A stretch of DNA of 64,000 bases from Hyphomonadaceae bacterium UBA7672 (GCA_002483135.1 DLHI01000015.1:62001-126000); one strand, 5' to 3'. Shown: positions 49,916 through 59,935, counted from the first letter of the stretch. Translations and numbers: made by a program. The notes: a model not told the origin generated them from the letters alone.

Positions 49916-50803
49916 ATGATGCGTAAAATTGCATTCGCCGTCGCGCTCGTCTCTGGCCTGATGGCCTCTCCAGCCATCGCCCAGACGGCTCAGCCGGAAG
50001 CCGACAGCAAGGTCATCATCACCGGTCGCACGCCCGAAGACGCAGTTCGCGACTTTGTGGCGGAAGTCGGCGCCGCCCCCAACGATGCCAACCTCGCCCG
50101 ATGGGGCGACACGGTCTGCGTGGGCGTCTACAATCTGACGCCGCAATACGCCCAGGACCTGATCGATCGCGTATCTCTCGTCGGCGCCGCCGTCGGCATC
50201 GAACCCGGCGAACCCGGATGCAAACCCAACGTCCTCATCATGGCCGACCAGAACAGCGACGAACTGGCCGCCAGACTCGTTCAGGACCATCTTCGGAAAT
50301 TCTTGCCGCCGGCCACCGACGATGCAAACCTCGGCCGCGCCGCTCTGGAAAAATTCAAGACCTCCGACGCACCGGTACGCTGGTGGCAAGTGAGCCAGAC
50401 AGTACTGGCCGATACAGGCGAGGCCGTTGCGCGCGGTGATACCGTGCGTGTACGCGGCTCGGGCCGCCTCCGCAGCAACGTACGTCAGGACATTTCCCAC
50501 ATCCTGATCATCCTCGACGCCAACCGGATCGGGAAGATTTCGTTTGCCTCGCTGTCGGACTATGTAGCCATGATGGCGCTGGCGCAGATCGACGCCGACG
50601 CAGACACGCGCGAATTCCCAACCATCCTGAACCTGTTCGCGTCCGAGACGTCTAATCGCACGATGCGCATGACACAGTGGGACCTCGACTATCTCACCGC
50701 GCTGTACGAGACGCCCGGCGATGCGGCGAACTCAGGGCGCGAGGCCAACCACATCGCGCGCAAGATGCTGCAGGAACAGCAATCGCCCGCCCCGGCGCAA
50801 TGA
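49916..50803 (+). CDS. Exported protein of unknown function
   Basis: 295 aa from ATG 49916 (MMRKIAFAV), 6 nt after GGAG; ATG 49901 (adds MPGAV) is a weaker alternative. A signal peptide ends near AIAQ. The mature protein has one pair of cysteines (CVGVYN and GCKPN), a beta-rich central part and a helical C-terminus ending QEQQSPAPAQ. The segment VIITGRTPEDAVRDFVAEVG resembles starts of a lineage-specific family in the Hyphomonadales, but I do not recognise a function. It is convergent with the next exported protein. Confidence 0.75.
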   Translation: MMRKIAFAVALVSGLMASPAIAQTAQPEADSKVIITGRTPEDAVRDFVAEVGAAPNDANLARWGDTVCVGVYNLTPQYAQDLIDRVSLVGAAVGIEPGEPGCKPNVLIMADQNSDELAARLVQDHLRKFLPPATDDANLGRAALEKFKTSDAPVRWWQVSQTVLADTGEAVARGDTVRVRGSGRLRSNVRQDISHILIILDANRIGKISFASLSDYVAMMALAQIDADADTREFPTILNLFASETSNRTMRMTQWDLDYLTALYETPGDAANSGREANHIARKMLQEQQSPAPAQ

Positions 50804-50814
50804 AGGCCGGGCGC

Positions 50815-51813
50815 CTAGCGCGCGTCCGCTTCCGCCAGCCGCGCGCCGCCGAGAATGCCGGCCATCGCGTGATTGCCCTCGTGGCAGGCGTACTCGTAGA
50901 TCTCGCCGGAAGCAGGCTTGAACGAGTACTCGCCCGACCACGCTGTCGTGTAGTGCACCGGGTCCTCGACGCGGAACTGGTACAGCAACTCACCCGCGGC
51001 GATCCGCCTGAAGCGCTCGGTCACGGTTCCTTCCGGCGACAGCGGCGTCTGCGTGCGCGCGGCCTGCACCGGATGCACGTTGCGCGTTTCGGCGACCAGC
51101 GTGTCGCCCTCCCACCAGGCGACTGAATCGCCCAACCACGGCATGATCGCCGATGGCTTGTGCGACGCACGCGCCTTCTCTGCGGATGTATAGATCGGGA
51201 TGATGCGCGCATCGTGCACCATCTCCACCTCGATCACGAGGAAGTCGGCCGTCAGCCTGAAGCCGTAATTGTTGTTGTAGAGCCCGTTCAGCATCACGGG
51301 CCCGCCGCCATCGCTCTGCGCGATCAGGCAACGCTCGCGGAGCGGCAGGTCTTCGGGTCCTTCATAGGCCCCCTTGCCCGACCGGTATTCGACGCCCTCG
51401 CGGATCGGCTCCTTCAGGCTCCAGGCGCGATCACGGAAGGGAATGCGGCCGTCCTCGGGAAAAGTGATGTAGGAGGATCGCGCCTCGCCCCGGACGGTGG
51501 CGAGCCCGATGCCTGGGTCCGTCCAGAAAGCGTTGTAGCCCGCCGCACTATTGGCGTCCTTGAACGCCCCCATGTTCAGGTCCGACGGCGCATTGGCGGC
51601 CGCGCGACTTTCGAGGGACGCCTTCCGCATCGCCTCGGCCTGTTCGGCTGGCACGACAAGCTGGGCGAAGCTCTGGGGCCGTTCGAGCCGGGTGGCGGTG
51701 CCGTTGGTCCAGACACCGTCAAAGCTCGGCTTGCCGTCCGACGACTGCGCAAAGGCCGGTGTGGAGAGGGCCGCCAGCATCGTCGCCGCAAGAAGCCCTG
51801 CAATCCGCGCCAT
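50815..51813 (-). CDS. Exported protein of unknown function
   Basis: 332 aa from ATG 51813 (GGGAGAGAG upstream); the longer frame to 51966 is not credible. A clear signal peptide ends AFAQ. The mature part starts SFDGVWTNGTATRLERP and ends ACHEGNHAMAGILGG; between lie LRERCLIAQSDGGGPVML and VAWWEGDTLVAETRN. This layout (W-x(n)-G-x(n)-GDTLVxET, CHEGN near the end) is common to a widespread uncharacterised exported family in alphaproteobacteria and acidobacteria. No catalytic motif is obvious. It is convergent with the previous gene. Confidence 0.75.
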   Translation of the reverse strand: MARIAGLLAATMLAALSTPAFAQSSDGKPSFDGVWTNGTATRLERPQSFAQLVVPAEQAEAMRKASLESRAAANAPSDLNMGAFKDANSAAGYNAFWTDPGIGLATVRGEARSSYITFPEDGRIPFRDRAWSLKEPIREGVEYRSGKGAYEGPEDLPLRERCLIAQSDGGGPVMLNGLYNNNYGFRLTADFLVIEVEMVHDARIIPIYTSAEKARASHKPSAIMPWLGDSVAWWEGDTLVAETRNVHPVQAARTQTPLSPEGTVTERFRRIAAGELLYQFRVEDPVHYTTAWSGEYSFKPASGEIYEYACHEGNHAMAGILGGARLAEADAR

Positions 51814-52062
51814 GTCTCTCTCCCAGACGTCTCGGCTTTTCTCGTTGGCGCACTCTAACGCCCAATCGCCGGATCGCGCCAGCATGCGCCAGCCAACATG
51901 TCCCAGCATGGCTTTGCCGCCATGCGGCATGTACGGCCACGCGGCGCCCTGGGGCCAGGCGACCAAAATGCACCTTTGACCGCGCCGACGCTTCCTCTAA
52001 ATGCGATAACAAGCCAACCACCGGCAATCGCCCGCTAGAGGCGCCCATCGGGAGACCCTCCA

Positions 52063-54030
52063 ATGTCGCAGTCCCACATGTATCCTGTACCGCCCGAATT
52101 CGCGGCCAACGCCCATGTGGACGCTGCGAAGTACGAGACGATGTACGCGGCCTCGGTCGCCGACCCCGAGGCGTTCTGGCGCGAGCACGGCAAACGCCTG
52201 CGCTGGATGCAGCACTATACCAAGGTCAAGAACGTCAATTGGGATGTCTCGAAGACGAACGACCCCAACGACCTCCATGTGAAGTGGTTCGAGGACGGCA
52301 CGCTCAATGTCTCGGCCAACTGCATCGACCGCCACCTGCCCCAGAAGGCCGACACAACGGCGATCATCTTCGAGGGCGATGATCCTTCCGTGTCGCGCAG
52401 GATTTCGTACGCCGAGCTCTATTCCGAAGTCTGCCGCTTCGCGAACGTGCTGAAGACGCAGGGCGTCAAGAAGGGTGATCGTGTCACCATCTACATGCCG
52501 ATGATCCCCGAGGCGGCCTATGCGATGCTCGCCTGCTCGCGCATCGGCGCGATCCATTCGGTAGTATTCGGCGGCTTCTCGCCCGACAGTCTTGCCGGCC
52601 GCATCGAGGATTGCGGATCGACCTGCATCGTCACGGCGGACGAAGGCGTGCGCGGCGGAAAGCCGATCCCGCTGAAGGCCAATGTGGACGAAGCCATCGA
52701 CCGCCTCGGCGACCGCTCACCCGTGACCTCCGTCATCGTGGTCAAGCGCACAGGCGGAAACATCACGCTCAAGGCCGGACGCGACGAATACTACTCCGTC
52801 CTCGCCAAGGACGAGACCGACGACTGCGAGCCCCAGGAAATGAGCGCGGAAGATCCGCTTTTCATCCTCTACACGTCCGGCTCGACCGGAAAGCCCAAGG
52901 GCGTTCTGCACACCACGGGCGGCTATCTCGTCTGGGCCTCGATGACCCACGAGATCGTCTTCGACTACAAGCCGGGAGAAGTCTTCTGGTGCACCGCCGA
53001 TGTCGGCTGGGTCACCGGCCACTCATACGTCGTCTACGGTCCGCTCGCGAACGGCGCGACCACGCTGATGTTCGAAGGCATTCCGACATACCCCGACGCC
53101 TCGCGCTTCTGGAAAACGATCGACAAGCACAAGGTCTCGATCTTCTACACCGCCCCCACCGCCCTGCGCGCGCTGATGGGCGCAGGCGATGAGTTCGTCA
53201 CATCCTCCTCGCGCAAGTCGCTGCGTCTGATGGGCTCCGTCGGCGAGCCGATCAATCCGGAAGCGTGGGAGTGGTATTACCGCGTCGTCGGCGAACAACG
53301 CTGCCCCATCGTCGACACCTGGTGGCAGACCGAAACTGGCGCCACGCTGATGACGCCCCTGCCCGGCGCGCATGCACTGAAGCCGGGCTCCGCCGCCAAA
53401 CCCTTCTTCTCGATCCGCCCCGAGCTGGTGGACGACAAGGGAACGGTCCTCGAAGGAGCGACCGCCGGAAATCTCTGCATCCTCGATTCATGGCCCGGCC
53501 AGATGCGCACGGTCTATGGCGACCACGCCCGCTTCGTTGACACCTACTTCCGCACCTATCCGGGCAAGTACTTCACCGGAGATGGCTGCCGCCGCGACGA
53601 GGATGGCTATTACTGGATCACCGGCCGGGTGGACGATGTCATCAACGTCTCCGGCCACAGGCTTGGAACAGCCGAAGTCGAAAGCGCACTCGTTGCGCAT
53701 CCGAAAGTGGCCGAGTCCGCCGTCGTGGGGTATCCGCACAGTATCAAAGGACAGGGCATTTACGCTTACGTCTCCCTGATGGCAGGGCAAACCCCGAGTG
53801 ACGACCTGCGCAAGGAACTTGTGAACTGGGTGCGCAAGGAAATCGGTCCAATTGCGACGCCAGATGTCATACAGTTTGCGCCCGGCCTGCCTAAGACACG
53901 GTCCGGAAAGATCATGCGCCGCATCCTGCGCAAGATCGCGGAGAATGACTTTGCGAACCTTGGCGACACATCGACTCTTGCCGATCCTGCCGTTGTCGAC
54001 GACCTCGTTAGGAACCGCGCAAACAAGTAG
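52063..54030 (+). CDS. acs: Acetate--CoA ligase
   Basis: 655 aa, normal for Acs. It activates acetate to acetyl-CoA through acetyl-AMP. Visible: the ATP-binding YTSGSTGKPKG, the WWQTETG region, the hinge GRVDDVINVSGHRLGTAEVESAL, and RSGKIMRR with the conserved lysine that Pat-type enzymes acetylate. The start MSQSHMYPVPPEF at ATG 52063 follows GGGAGACCC. A GTG-started cold-shock/DUF1294 gene follows 15 nt later. Confidence 0.98.
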   Translation: MSQSHMYPVPPEFAANAHVDAAKYETMYAASVADPEAFWREHGKRLRWMQHYTKVKNVNWDVSKTNDPNDLHVKWFEDGTLNVSANCIDRHLPQKADTTAIIFEGDDPSVSRRISYAELYSEVCRFANVLKTQGVKKGDRVTIYMPMIPEAAYAMLACSRIGAIHSVVFGGFSPDSLAGRIEDCGSTCIVTADEGVRGGKPIPLKANVDEAIDRLGDRSPVTSVIVVKRTGGNITLKAGRDEYYSVLAKDETDDCEPQEMSAEDPLFILYTSGSTGKPKGVLHTTGGYLVWASMTHEIVFDYKPGEVFWCTADVGWVTGHSYVVYGPLANGATTLMFEGIPTYPDASRFWKTIDKHKVSIFYTAPTALRALMGAGDEFVTSSSRKSLRLMGSVGEPINPEAWEWYYRVVGEQRCPIVDTWWQTETGATLMTPLPGAHALKPGSAAKPFFSIRPELVDDKGTVLEGATAGNLCILDSWPGQMRTVYGDHARFVDTYFRTYPGKYFTGDGCRRDEDGYYWITGRVDDVINVSGHRLGTAEVESALVAHPKVAESAVVGYPHSIKGQGIYAYVSLMAGQTPSDDLRKELVNWVRKEIGPIATPDVIQFAPGLPKTRSGKIMRRILRKIAENDFANLGDTSTLADPAVVDDLVRNRANK

Positions 54031-54045
54031 GGCTAGCTAGGTCGG

Positions 54046-54765
54046 GTGGCCCGCGAAAACGGCATACTCGAGGACTGGCACGACGCCCGGGGGTTCGGCT
54101 TCATACGCCGGCCCGACGGATCGAAGCTCTATGTCCACATGAAATCGATCGGGAAGAGCATCGAGCGGCCCCGGCCCGGCGACAAGCTTTCCTACGAAGT
54201 CGGCGAAGGCGCCAATGGCCGCCCCGCCGCCGTCAAGGTCCGGATCAAGACAGCACCCCCGCCAACCGCCCATGCCGCTTCCCAGACGCCGAACGTCTCG
54301 TCGGCAGACGCCAGACCAGCCTCCCCGGTCGCTGCGCCTGCCTCTGCCGCGCGAGAACCAAAGCCCGGCCTGCGTCAGATCTCCATGCGCACCGCCGCAG
54401 CGGCGACGATCATTGTCCTCCTCGGCAACAACATCATGCTGGGACGCTTCCCGGTCTGGGTCGGATTGCTCTACGTGATCGGCGGCATCGCCTCGTGGCT
54501 CTTCTACCAGGCCGACAAGCGCGCCGCAGAGAAACGCGAATGGCGCGCACCCGAACGCAGTCTACACCTCGCCGATCTTGCCTTTGGCATCATTGGCGGA
54601 CTGCTGGCCCAGCACGTACTTCGGCACAAGACCTACAAGCCCGGCTTCGTGATGATCACTGCGCTGATCACGGCGCTGCACGTGCTTACGCTCGGCCTGA
54701 TCATGCTGGCCGTCTATGTCCCCGGCGGCGTCGGCGATTTCTTCCGGCACTATTTCGGCGCCTGA
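54046..54765 (+). CDS. Cold-shock domain fused to DUF1294 membrane protein
   Basis: 239 aa from GTG 54046, 15 nt after acs. Residues 1-65 form a cold-shock domain (GILEDWHDARGFGFIRRPDGSKLYVHMKSIG, with RNP1 GFGFI and a weaker RNP2). A Pro/Ala-rich linker joins it to DUF1294: about four hydrophobic segments including YQADKRAAEKREWRAPERSLHLADLAFG. The fused layout is a known family of uncertain role, possibly RNA or single-stranded DNA binding at the membrane. It is convergent with the hybrid kinase. Confidence 0.85.
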   Translation: MARENGILEDWHDARGFGFIRRPDGSKLYVHMKSIGKSIERPRPGDKLSYEVGEGANGRPAAVKVRIKTAPPPTAHAASQTPNVSSADARPASPVAAPASAAREPKPGLRQISMRTAAAATIIVLLGNNIMLGRFPVWVGLLYVIGGIASWLFYQADKRAAEKREWRAPERSLHLADLAFGIIGGLLAQHVLRHKTYKPGFVMITALITALHVLTLGLIMLAVYVPGGVGDFFRHYFGA

Positions 54766-54774
54766 GACGCGGCC

Positions 54775-57555
54775 TCACACCGCGATGTCGAACTCGTCCA
54801 GATCGAAGTCGGCGTCGTCGGCCGCGGCGGTCTGCGCGCTCGGTTTAGCGTGGCGCGCAATCGCCTCGAACAGCGTCTCGCGCACGATCGGCTTGGCGAC
54901 GTGATCGTCCGCCCCGGCTTCCTTGGCTTCCAGAACGTGGTCGTCCGTCGCGTTGGCCGAAACCGCCAGCATGGGCGTCGGCACGCGGCCGGTTTCCTTC
55001 TCCCACGCGCGGATGGCGCGCATGGCGGCAAGCCCGCCCATGATCGGCATCTGCAGGTCCATGAGAACAAGATCGAACTTGCCCGCCGAGAATTTCTCGA
55101 CCGCTTCCTTGCCGTTCTCGGCAAACGTGATGTGCAATCCGCTCTGCGCCAGCAGCAGTTCCACCACACGGCGGTTCATCGGATTGTCTTCCGCCACCAG
55201 CAGGCGAAGATTCTCGATCGACGTCTCCGTATCGAAATCCTCAACCGCGACCGTCGTCAACGCGCCCAGCGCGGCGATGCGGTCGCGCGAGATCGGAATG
55301 ATCGCTTCGAAGGTCGACCCCTCGCCCTGTTTCGATGTCGCCGAAACCTCGCCGCTCATCAACTCGACGAGGCGTTTCACGATCGATAGGCCAAGGCCCA
55401 ACCCGCCATACCTGCGTGACGTCGAAATGTCGGCCTGTTCGAAGCGCTCGAAGATGCGCTCAGCCAGCTCCGGCGCAAAGCCGACGCCGGTGTCCGTCAC
55501 CGCGAGGCGAAGCTGCGTCTTGCCATCAGGCCGTTCCTCGACGCTGGCAGAAACGGTGATGCCGCCCTGCTCCGTGAACTTCACGGCGTTGTTCAGGAGG
55601 TTGCCCAGCACCTGGCCGATCCGCACCGGGTCGGCCCGGAAGACGCCATCGCAGCTGGCGGAGATGAAGGTATCGAAGCGCAGTCCCTTGGCCTCCGCCC
55701 GCGTCCGTGCAGCTTCGCAGGTGTTGCGCAGCGCTTCTTCCAGTTCGAACGGCCGTACGTCGAAACTGATGTCATCGCCCTCGAGACGGGAGAACTCGAC
55801 AAGGTCATCCATCACCCGCAGCAGCGTCTTGCCTGAGGTCGAGATCAGACGAACCATCTCGCCCTGGCGCTCGTCCAGCTCTGTGCGCGCCAGCACCTCC
55901 GACACGGCCAACACCCCGTTCAGCGGCGTGCGGATTTCATGGCTCATGTTCGACAGGAAGTCTGACTTCGCGGCAGCCGCAACCAGCGCACGTTGCTCGG
56001 CTTCCATCGCCATCAGTTCGATATGCTTGCGCGCCGTGATATCCTGGATGACGGCGAAGGCGCGCGCGGGCGACCCTTTCACCGTCTTCAGAATGCGGAT
56101 CGAGGCTGCGTGCCAGATCTCGCGGTTGTCTGCGAAAGTGACGCGATATTCGGCAGTATAGGGCGCGCCGCCGGCCAGGTGCGCGCGCCATTTGTTGGCC
56201 AGCATTTCGCGGTCGGACGTGTGGATCCAGCTGTCGCCGCCGGTTAGCGAGTCGAAAGTCGGGCGCTGCGGGAAGAAATGTTTCCAGTCGCCTTCGATAT
56301 ACGTTTCGCGCATCTCGAAATCGAGTTCCCAGATCATCATCTGGGTGATCGACATGCCGAACGACATGCGCTCCTTCGAGCTCTCGATCTCGTGCTGCGC
56401 CTTCACCAGCGCCGTGACATCCTCATGCACGGCAATGATGCCGCCGATCTGCCCATCGCCGTTGTACCAGGGCGCCGCCGACCATTTCAGCCAGCGCTGC
56501 TCGCCGCTCGGGCTTTCAAAGGGATCGCTCTCGTTGCTCATTGCCTCGCCGCGCAGGACGCGGCGGTGCATGGCGCGCCACTTCTCGGGAACCCAGGACT
56601 GGATCTCGTAGATGTTGCGACCGAGGACTTCGGCTTCCGTCAGCTTGTGCTCGGCGATCCAGCTTGCGCTGGCCATCATGACGCGAAGCTCGTTGTCGCA
56701 CATGCAGATCGACATGGGCGCCGACTGCACGAAGCGTCGCACAGTCGAATCGGCGTTAAGCGCCGCCTGCAGGGCAGCATGTCCATCGGACTTGTCGACG
56801 ACGACGCCGTGCATCGCCTCCACCTGCCCGCGCGTGTCGATCGAGGGCGCGCCGGCGACACGCACCAGCCGCATTGATCCATCGGCCCGGCGCATCCGGA
56901 ATGTCTGCTTGACCGGCTTGCGCTTGTCGAACGCCTCGCGCGCGGCCTGCACGACAGTCTCGCGATCTTCCGGCACGATCATGTCGACCAGGTCGGTCAG
57001 CACCAGTGGGGGCGCGGCCGGATCAAGGCCCAGTATGCGCGAGGCGCCGGGCGAACATTGCAGCTTGAAATCGCGGCCGGCGCGCCAGTGGCCGATATCG
57101 CCCACCTGCTCCACTGCATCGCGCGCCGTCGCCGTCTCCTGGCGTTCGCGCTCCAGCACATCCTGCCGCGTCACATCGCGACCGACGAAGGAAATGAGCC
57201 CCGCATCGCCCAGCCACGACATCTCTGCATCGATCAGGCGCGTCTCGCCGCCGATGCGGAAGCGCATCTGCATGGTCCGGATCGACGCCTTCTCATTGAG
57301 CGCACGCAGCGTATCGCGCACCGCTTCACGCTTGTCGGGGTCGATATAGGAAAGGATCGTCGCATCGTGCGCCCCGCCCGCAGGTCCGGTCAGGCGGCGA
57401 TAGGCAATGTTGGCGCGAACAACGCGGCCGTCCTGATCGATGAGGGCAAATGCTTCCGTCGCGGCGTTCATGAAGTGCTCGGTCGCACTCGCGAAGCACT
57501 TCTCGATCACCTCAGGCGGCGATCCCGAACCCAACGGAAGCGGTGTAGACGTCAT
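54775..57555 (-). CDS. Soluble multi-PAS hybrid histidine kinase/response regulator
   Basis: 926 aa with no transmembrane segment or signal peptide. It has about four PAS/PAC modules (roughly residues 25-135, 145-260, 270-385 and 395-515), a HisKA domain (SHEIRTPLNGVLAVSEVLART), a HATPase domain (NLLNNAVKF, DTGVGF, GLGLGLSIVKRLVELMSG) and a C-terminal receiver (LVAEDNPMNRR, LMDLQMPIMGG, KPI). It would sense a cytosolic signal such as redox, light or small ligands, and pass phosphate onward to an unlinked Hpt or regulator. No partner is adjacent; it is divergent from nothing on its 5' side but selO is in the same direction upstream. Confidence 0.92.
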   Translation of the reverse strand: MTSTPLPLGSGSPPEVIEKCFASATEHFMNAATEAFALIDQDGRVVRANIAYRRLTGPAGGAHDATILSYIDPDKREAVRDTLRALNEKASIRTMQMRFRIGGETRLIDAEMSWLGDAGLISFVGRDVTRQDVLERERQETATARDAVEQVGDIGHWRAGRDFKLQCSPGASRILGLDPAAPPLVLTDLVDMIVPEDRETVVQAAREAFDKRKPVKQTFRMRRADGSMRLVRVAGAPSIDTRGQVEAMHGVVVDKSDGHAALQAALNADSTVRRFVQSAPMSICMCDNELRVMMASASWIAEHKLTEAEVLGRNIYEIQSWVPEKWRAMHRRVLRGEAMSNESDPFESPSGEQRWLKWSAAPWYNGDGQIGGIIAVHEDVTALVKAQHEIESSKERMSFGMSITQMMIWELDFEMRETYIEGDWKHFFPQRPTFDSLTGGDSWIHTSDREMLANKWRAHLAGGAPYTAEYRVTFADNREIWHAASIRILKTVKGSPARAFAVIQDITARKHIELMAMEAEQRALVAAAAKSDFLSNMSHEIRTPLNGVLAVSEVLARTELDERQGEMVRLISTSGKTLLRVMDDLVEFSRLEGDDISFDVRPFELEEALRNTCEAARTRAEAKGLRFDTFISASCDGVFRADPVRIGQVLGNLLNNAVKFTEQGGITVSASVEERPDGKTQLRLAVTDTGVGFAPELAERIFERFEQADISTSRRYGGLGLGLSIVKRLVELMSGEVSATSKQGEGSTFEAIIPISRDRIAALGALTTVAVEDFDTETSIENLRLLVAEDNPMNRRVVELLLAQSGLHITFAENGKEAVEKFSAGKFDLVLMDLQMPIMGGLAAMRAIRAWEKETGRVPTPMLAVSANATDDHVLEAKEAGADDHVAKPIVRETLFEAIARHAKPSAQTAAADDADFDLDEFDIAV

Positions 57556-57685
57556 GGACCCGTGGCGCCTGTGGAAATTCCCTCAGGCAGTTACACTGGA
57601 TAAGGGTTAACAAAACCGTAGGTCCGCAGCGGTTCTATGGCCCAAAATGCACCGCACCCTCCGGGATTCGCGAGATATTTTGGCC

Positions 57686-59101
57686 TTAACCTTGGACGTG
57701 ATCGAGCGCCTCTCGGGCCATTTCGATTCGGTCTGTGCAAGAATGGAAGGCCGACCAGTCGTCAGCCTCGGCAATCGGGGCCCAGATCGCCTCCACCTCC
57801 TCGATCAGCAGCGACACCGGCCGCTCGCCGCGGAAATAAGGATGCGCCAGCCTCTCGGGGCGATCGGGCGGATGCCCGATCAACGCTTCGCGCACGGGCG
57901 CAAAACCTGTTGAGCGGTACTGTGCGCCAAGCGGCCCAGCCATTGCGCGCGCCTCGCTGGCGGCCCCGCCAAACCAGTCGAAGAACACCTGCGGCCACGC
58001 CGCCCGCGTCTCGCCCATCCAGGTGAAGAAGATCTTGAAAAGAGCAAGGTCGGCTTCCTCTCCGTTCGACTCCAGCCCCAGCGCCGAAAGCACACGCCGC
58101 CGGAACGCATGCCGATACAGTCCCTCGAACCGCCCCAGTTCCGCCTCCAGCGACGGCACGCTCGCAACCAGCGTCAATGACGACGCCAGCTGCGACAGGT
58201 TCCACAATACCGCCGATGGCTGGCGTCCGAACGCATAAAGCCCCGTCTCGTCGAAATAGGCCGCGATGAAGCTAGGATCGGAGTACGGGAGGAAGCGCCA
58301 CGGGCCGTAGTCAAAGCTCTCGCCCGTCACCACCATGTTGTCGGTGTTGAGGACGCCATGCACGAAGCCCGCCGCCATCCACTGCGCGGCAAGCTCAGCC
58401 GTCGCAGCCGTGATCTCCCGAAGAAGGCCAGCCGCCGATGCTTCCATGTCCGCGCCCTGCGCCGCCGGGTGATAGTGACGGATGCAGTACTCAACCAGCT
58501 TGCCGATCCCATCGGCATCCCCGCCATAGGCCAGCCGCTGGAACGTGCCGAAGCGGATGTGGCTGTGCGACAGCCGTACAAGAACCGACGACCGCGTGGG
58601 CGATGGTTCGTCATTGCGCGCCAGCTGCTCGCCCGTCTCGATCAGCGAGAACGCCTTCGACGTGTAGACACCCAGCGCCTCCAGCATCCCTGCCGCCAGC
58701 ACCTCGCGCACCCCGCCCTTCAGCGTCAGCCGCCCATCGCCCGTGCGGCTCCACGGCGTCCGGCCGGACCCCTTGGTACCAAGATCAAGCAGGCGACCAG
58801 CGTCATCGCGCATCTGCGCGAACAGAAAGCCGCGCCCGTCGCCGATGTTGGGATTGTACGACTGGAACTGGTGCCCGTGATAAGCCAGCGCCAGCGGCTT
58901 CTCGAGCGAGCCTTCAAGCGGCGCAAACTTTCCGAAACGGTCAATCCACTCCGCATCGCCCAACCCGCCCAGCCCCACGCGCCCGGCCCAGCGCTGATTG
59001 CGCCAGCGGATCGCGTGCATGGGAAAGTCCGCCGGCTCCACTTGGCTGTGAAACCGGCTGTCGAGCTCAAGGATCGCGCGTTCAGGACGGTAGGGTGTCA
59101 C
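57686..59101 (-). CDS. selO: Protein adenylyltransferase SelO (YdiU family)
   Basis: 471 aa from GTG 59101. Pseudokinase that AMPylates proteins in redox stress. Matches: YNPNIGDGRGFLFAQ, LGTKGSGRTPWSRTGDGRLTLKGGVREVLAAGMLEALGV, HSHIRFGTFQ, GVLNTDNMVVTG and DYGPW. The C-terminal redox cysteine pair of eukaryotic SelO is absent, as in most short bacterial forms. The GTG start and the TGA stop of the upstream lipoprotein gene overlap in GTGA (59098-59101), so translation is coupled to that Gmad2 protein. Confidence 0.93.
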   Translation of the reverse strand: MTPYRPERAILELDSRFHSQVEPADFPMHAIRWRNQRWAGRVGLGGLGDAEWIDRFGKFAPLEGSLEKPLALAYHGHQFQSYNPNIGDGRGFLFAQMRDDAGRLLDLGTKGSGRTPWSRTGDGRLTLKGGVREVLAAGMLEALGVYTSKAFSLIETGEQLARNDEPSPTRSSVLVRLSHSHIRFGTFQRLAYGGDADGIGKLVEYCIRHYHPAAQGADMEASAAGLLREITAATAELAAQWMAAGFVHGVLNTDNMVVTGESFDYGPWRFLPYSDPSFIAAYFDETGLYAFGRQPSAVLWNLSQLASSLTLVASVPSLEAELGRFEGLYRHAFRRRVLSALGLESNGEEADLALFKIFFTWMGETRAAWPQVFFDWFGGAASEARAMAGPLGAQYRSTGFAPVREALIGHPPDRPERLAHPYFRGERPVSLLIEEVEAIWAPIAEADDWSAFHSCTDRIEMAREALDHVQG

Positions 59102-59616
59102 GGCGTAGCAGGAACCAGCACAACCGGAATGCGAACCGACCGCGCCGGGCCGCGAATGTCGTTCGCTTCGTCGATGTATTCCGGCATGTCCTCGCTGAGG
59201 ATCAGCTCGGCCGGCGTTTCCGCGCTCACCGTGAACGCCAGCTCGGCGCGGAAGTTCACCGGGCCTGGATCGGTCCAGCTGGTGTCGCCCGCCTGCATCG
59301 CCGGCGCCGACGCCAGCACCTGTCCTCCCGCTACCAGTTCGGCGACGAACTGCCCCTCGAAGAACCAGTTGTTGATCGCGATGCCCTCGGCGATCAGCGG
59401 GCTGCTCACGCGCGCGCCGGATGCGGGAAGCTTCACTGTGATCTCGCCTTCGCCCGCGGGCTTGTACTTCGCAGCATCGCCCACAGGCGGCGCGGCCGGC
59501 TGTTCTGGCGTTGCTGCGGCCGGCGGAGCTTCAGGCGCGGGCGCTTCCTTCTGTTCGGGCGCACAGGCGACCGCAAGCGCAAGGGCCGAAGCAGCAAATG
59601 CAAAACGCACGAACAT
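59098..59616 (-). CDS. Lipoprotein with Gmad2 immunoglobulin-like domain
   Basis: 172 aa from ATG 59616 (GAGGAGAG upstream). Signal with lipobox AVAC, then a Glu/Pro/Ala-rich tether of about 30 residues, and a Gmad2 domain: ITVKLPASGARVSSPLIAEGIAINNWFFEGQFVAELV...SWTDPGPVNFRAELAF. Gmad2 Ig folds occur in spore germination and other envelope proteins. It is translationally coupled to selO, but a joint role is not known. Confidence 0.85.
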   Translation of the reverse strand: MFVRFAFAASALALAVACAPEQKEAPAPEAPPAAATPEQPAAPPVGDAAKYKPAGEGEITVKLPASGARVSSPLIAEGIAINNWFFEGQFVAELVAGGQVLASAPAMQAGDTSWTDPGPVNFRAELAFTVSAETPAELILSEDMPEYIDEANDIRGPARSVRIPVVLVPATP

Positions 59617-59935
59617 GGACTCTCTCCTCTGATGCACGACCATCTAGCCTCTTTTTGCCCGGCGCCAAAATCCTGCCCGATTTCTGCGGCAGACAGTCAC
59701 GCATGGGGGCCGACAATCCCCATTCTTCAGACGGAGCTACAGCAGCCAATGCGGCGACTGAATCCAATCAGTTTGCCCCTGAACCCAGGGGCCGGTCGGC
59801 GCCCCGTGCATTGGCTCGGACGCGTCTGACCTCACGAACCTGAACCGGCGCTTGCCCGCATGATGCGGGGTGCGTCCCTGCCTGCCCTGCACCAACCAGC
59901 GGGATCGCGGGCGCGTATCGAGAGGAGACGCGACC
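59617..59935. other. Divergent intergenic region before the PcfJ-like gene
   Basis: 319 nt without a gene. A palindrome CCCGCAT-G-ATGCGGG lies at 59855-59869, 67 nt before the PcfJ-like start. No other element is clear. Confidence 0.5.
59855..59869. promoter_or_regulatory. Perfect 7-1-7 palindrome upstream of the PcfJ-like gene
   Basis: CCCGCAT-G-ATGCGGG. G+C-rich arms weaken the case for a regulatory site, but the dyad is perfect and sits in the promoter-leader zone of the gene at 59936. Confidence 0.3.
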
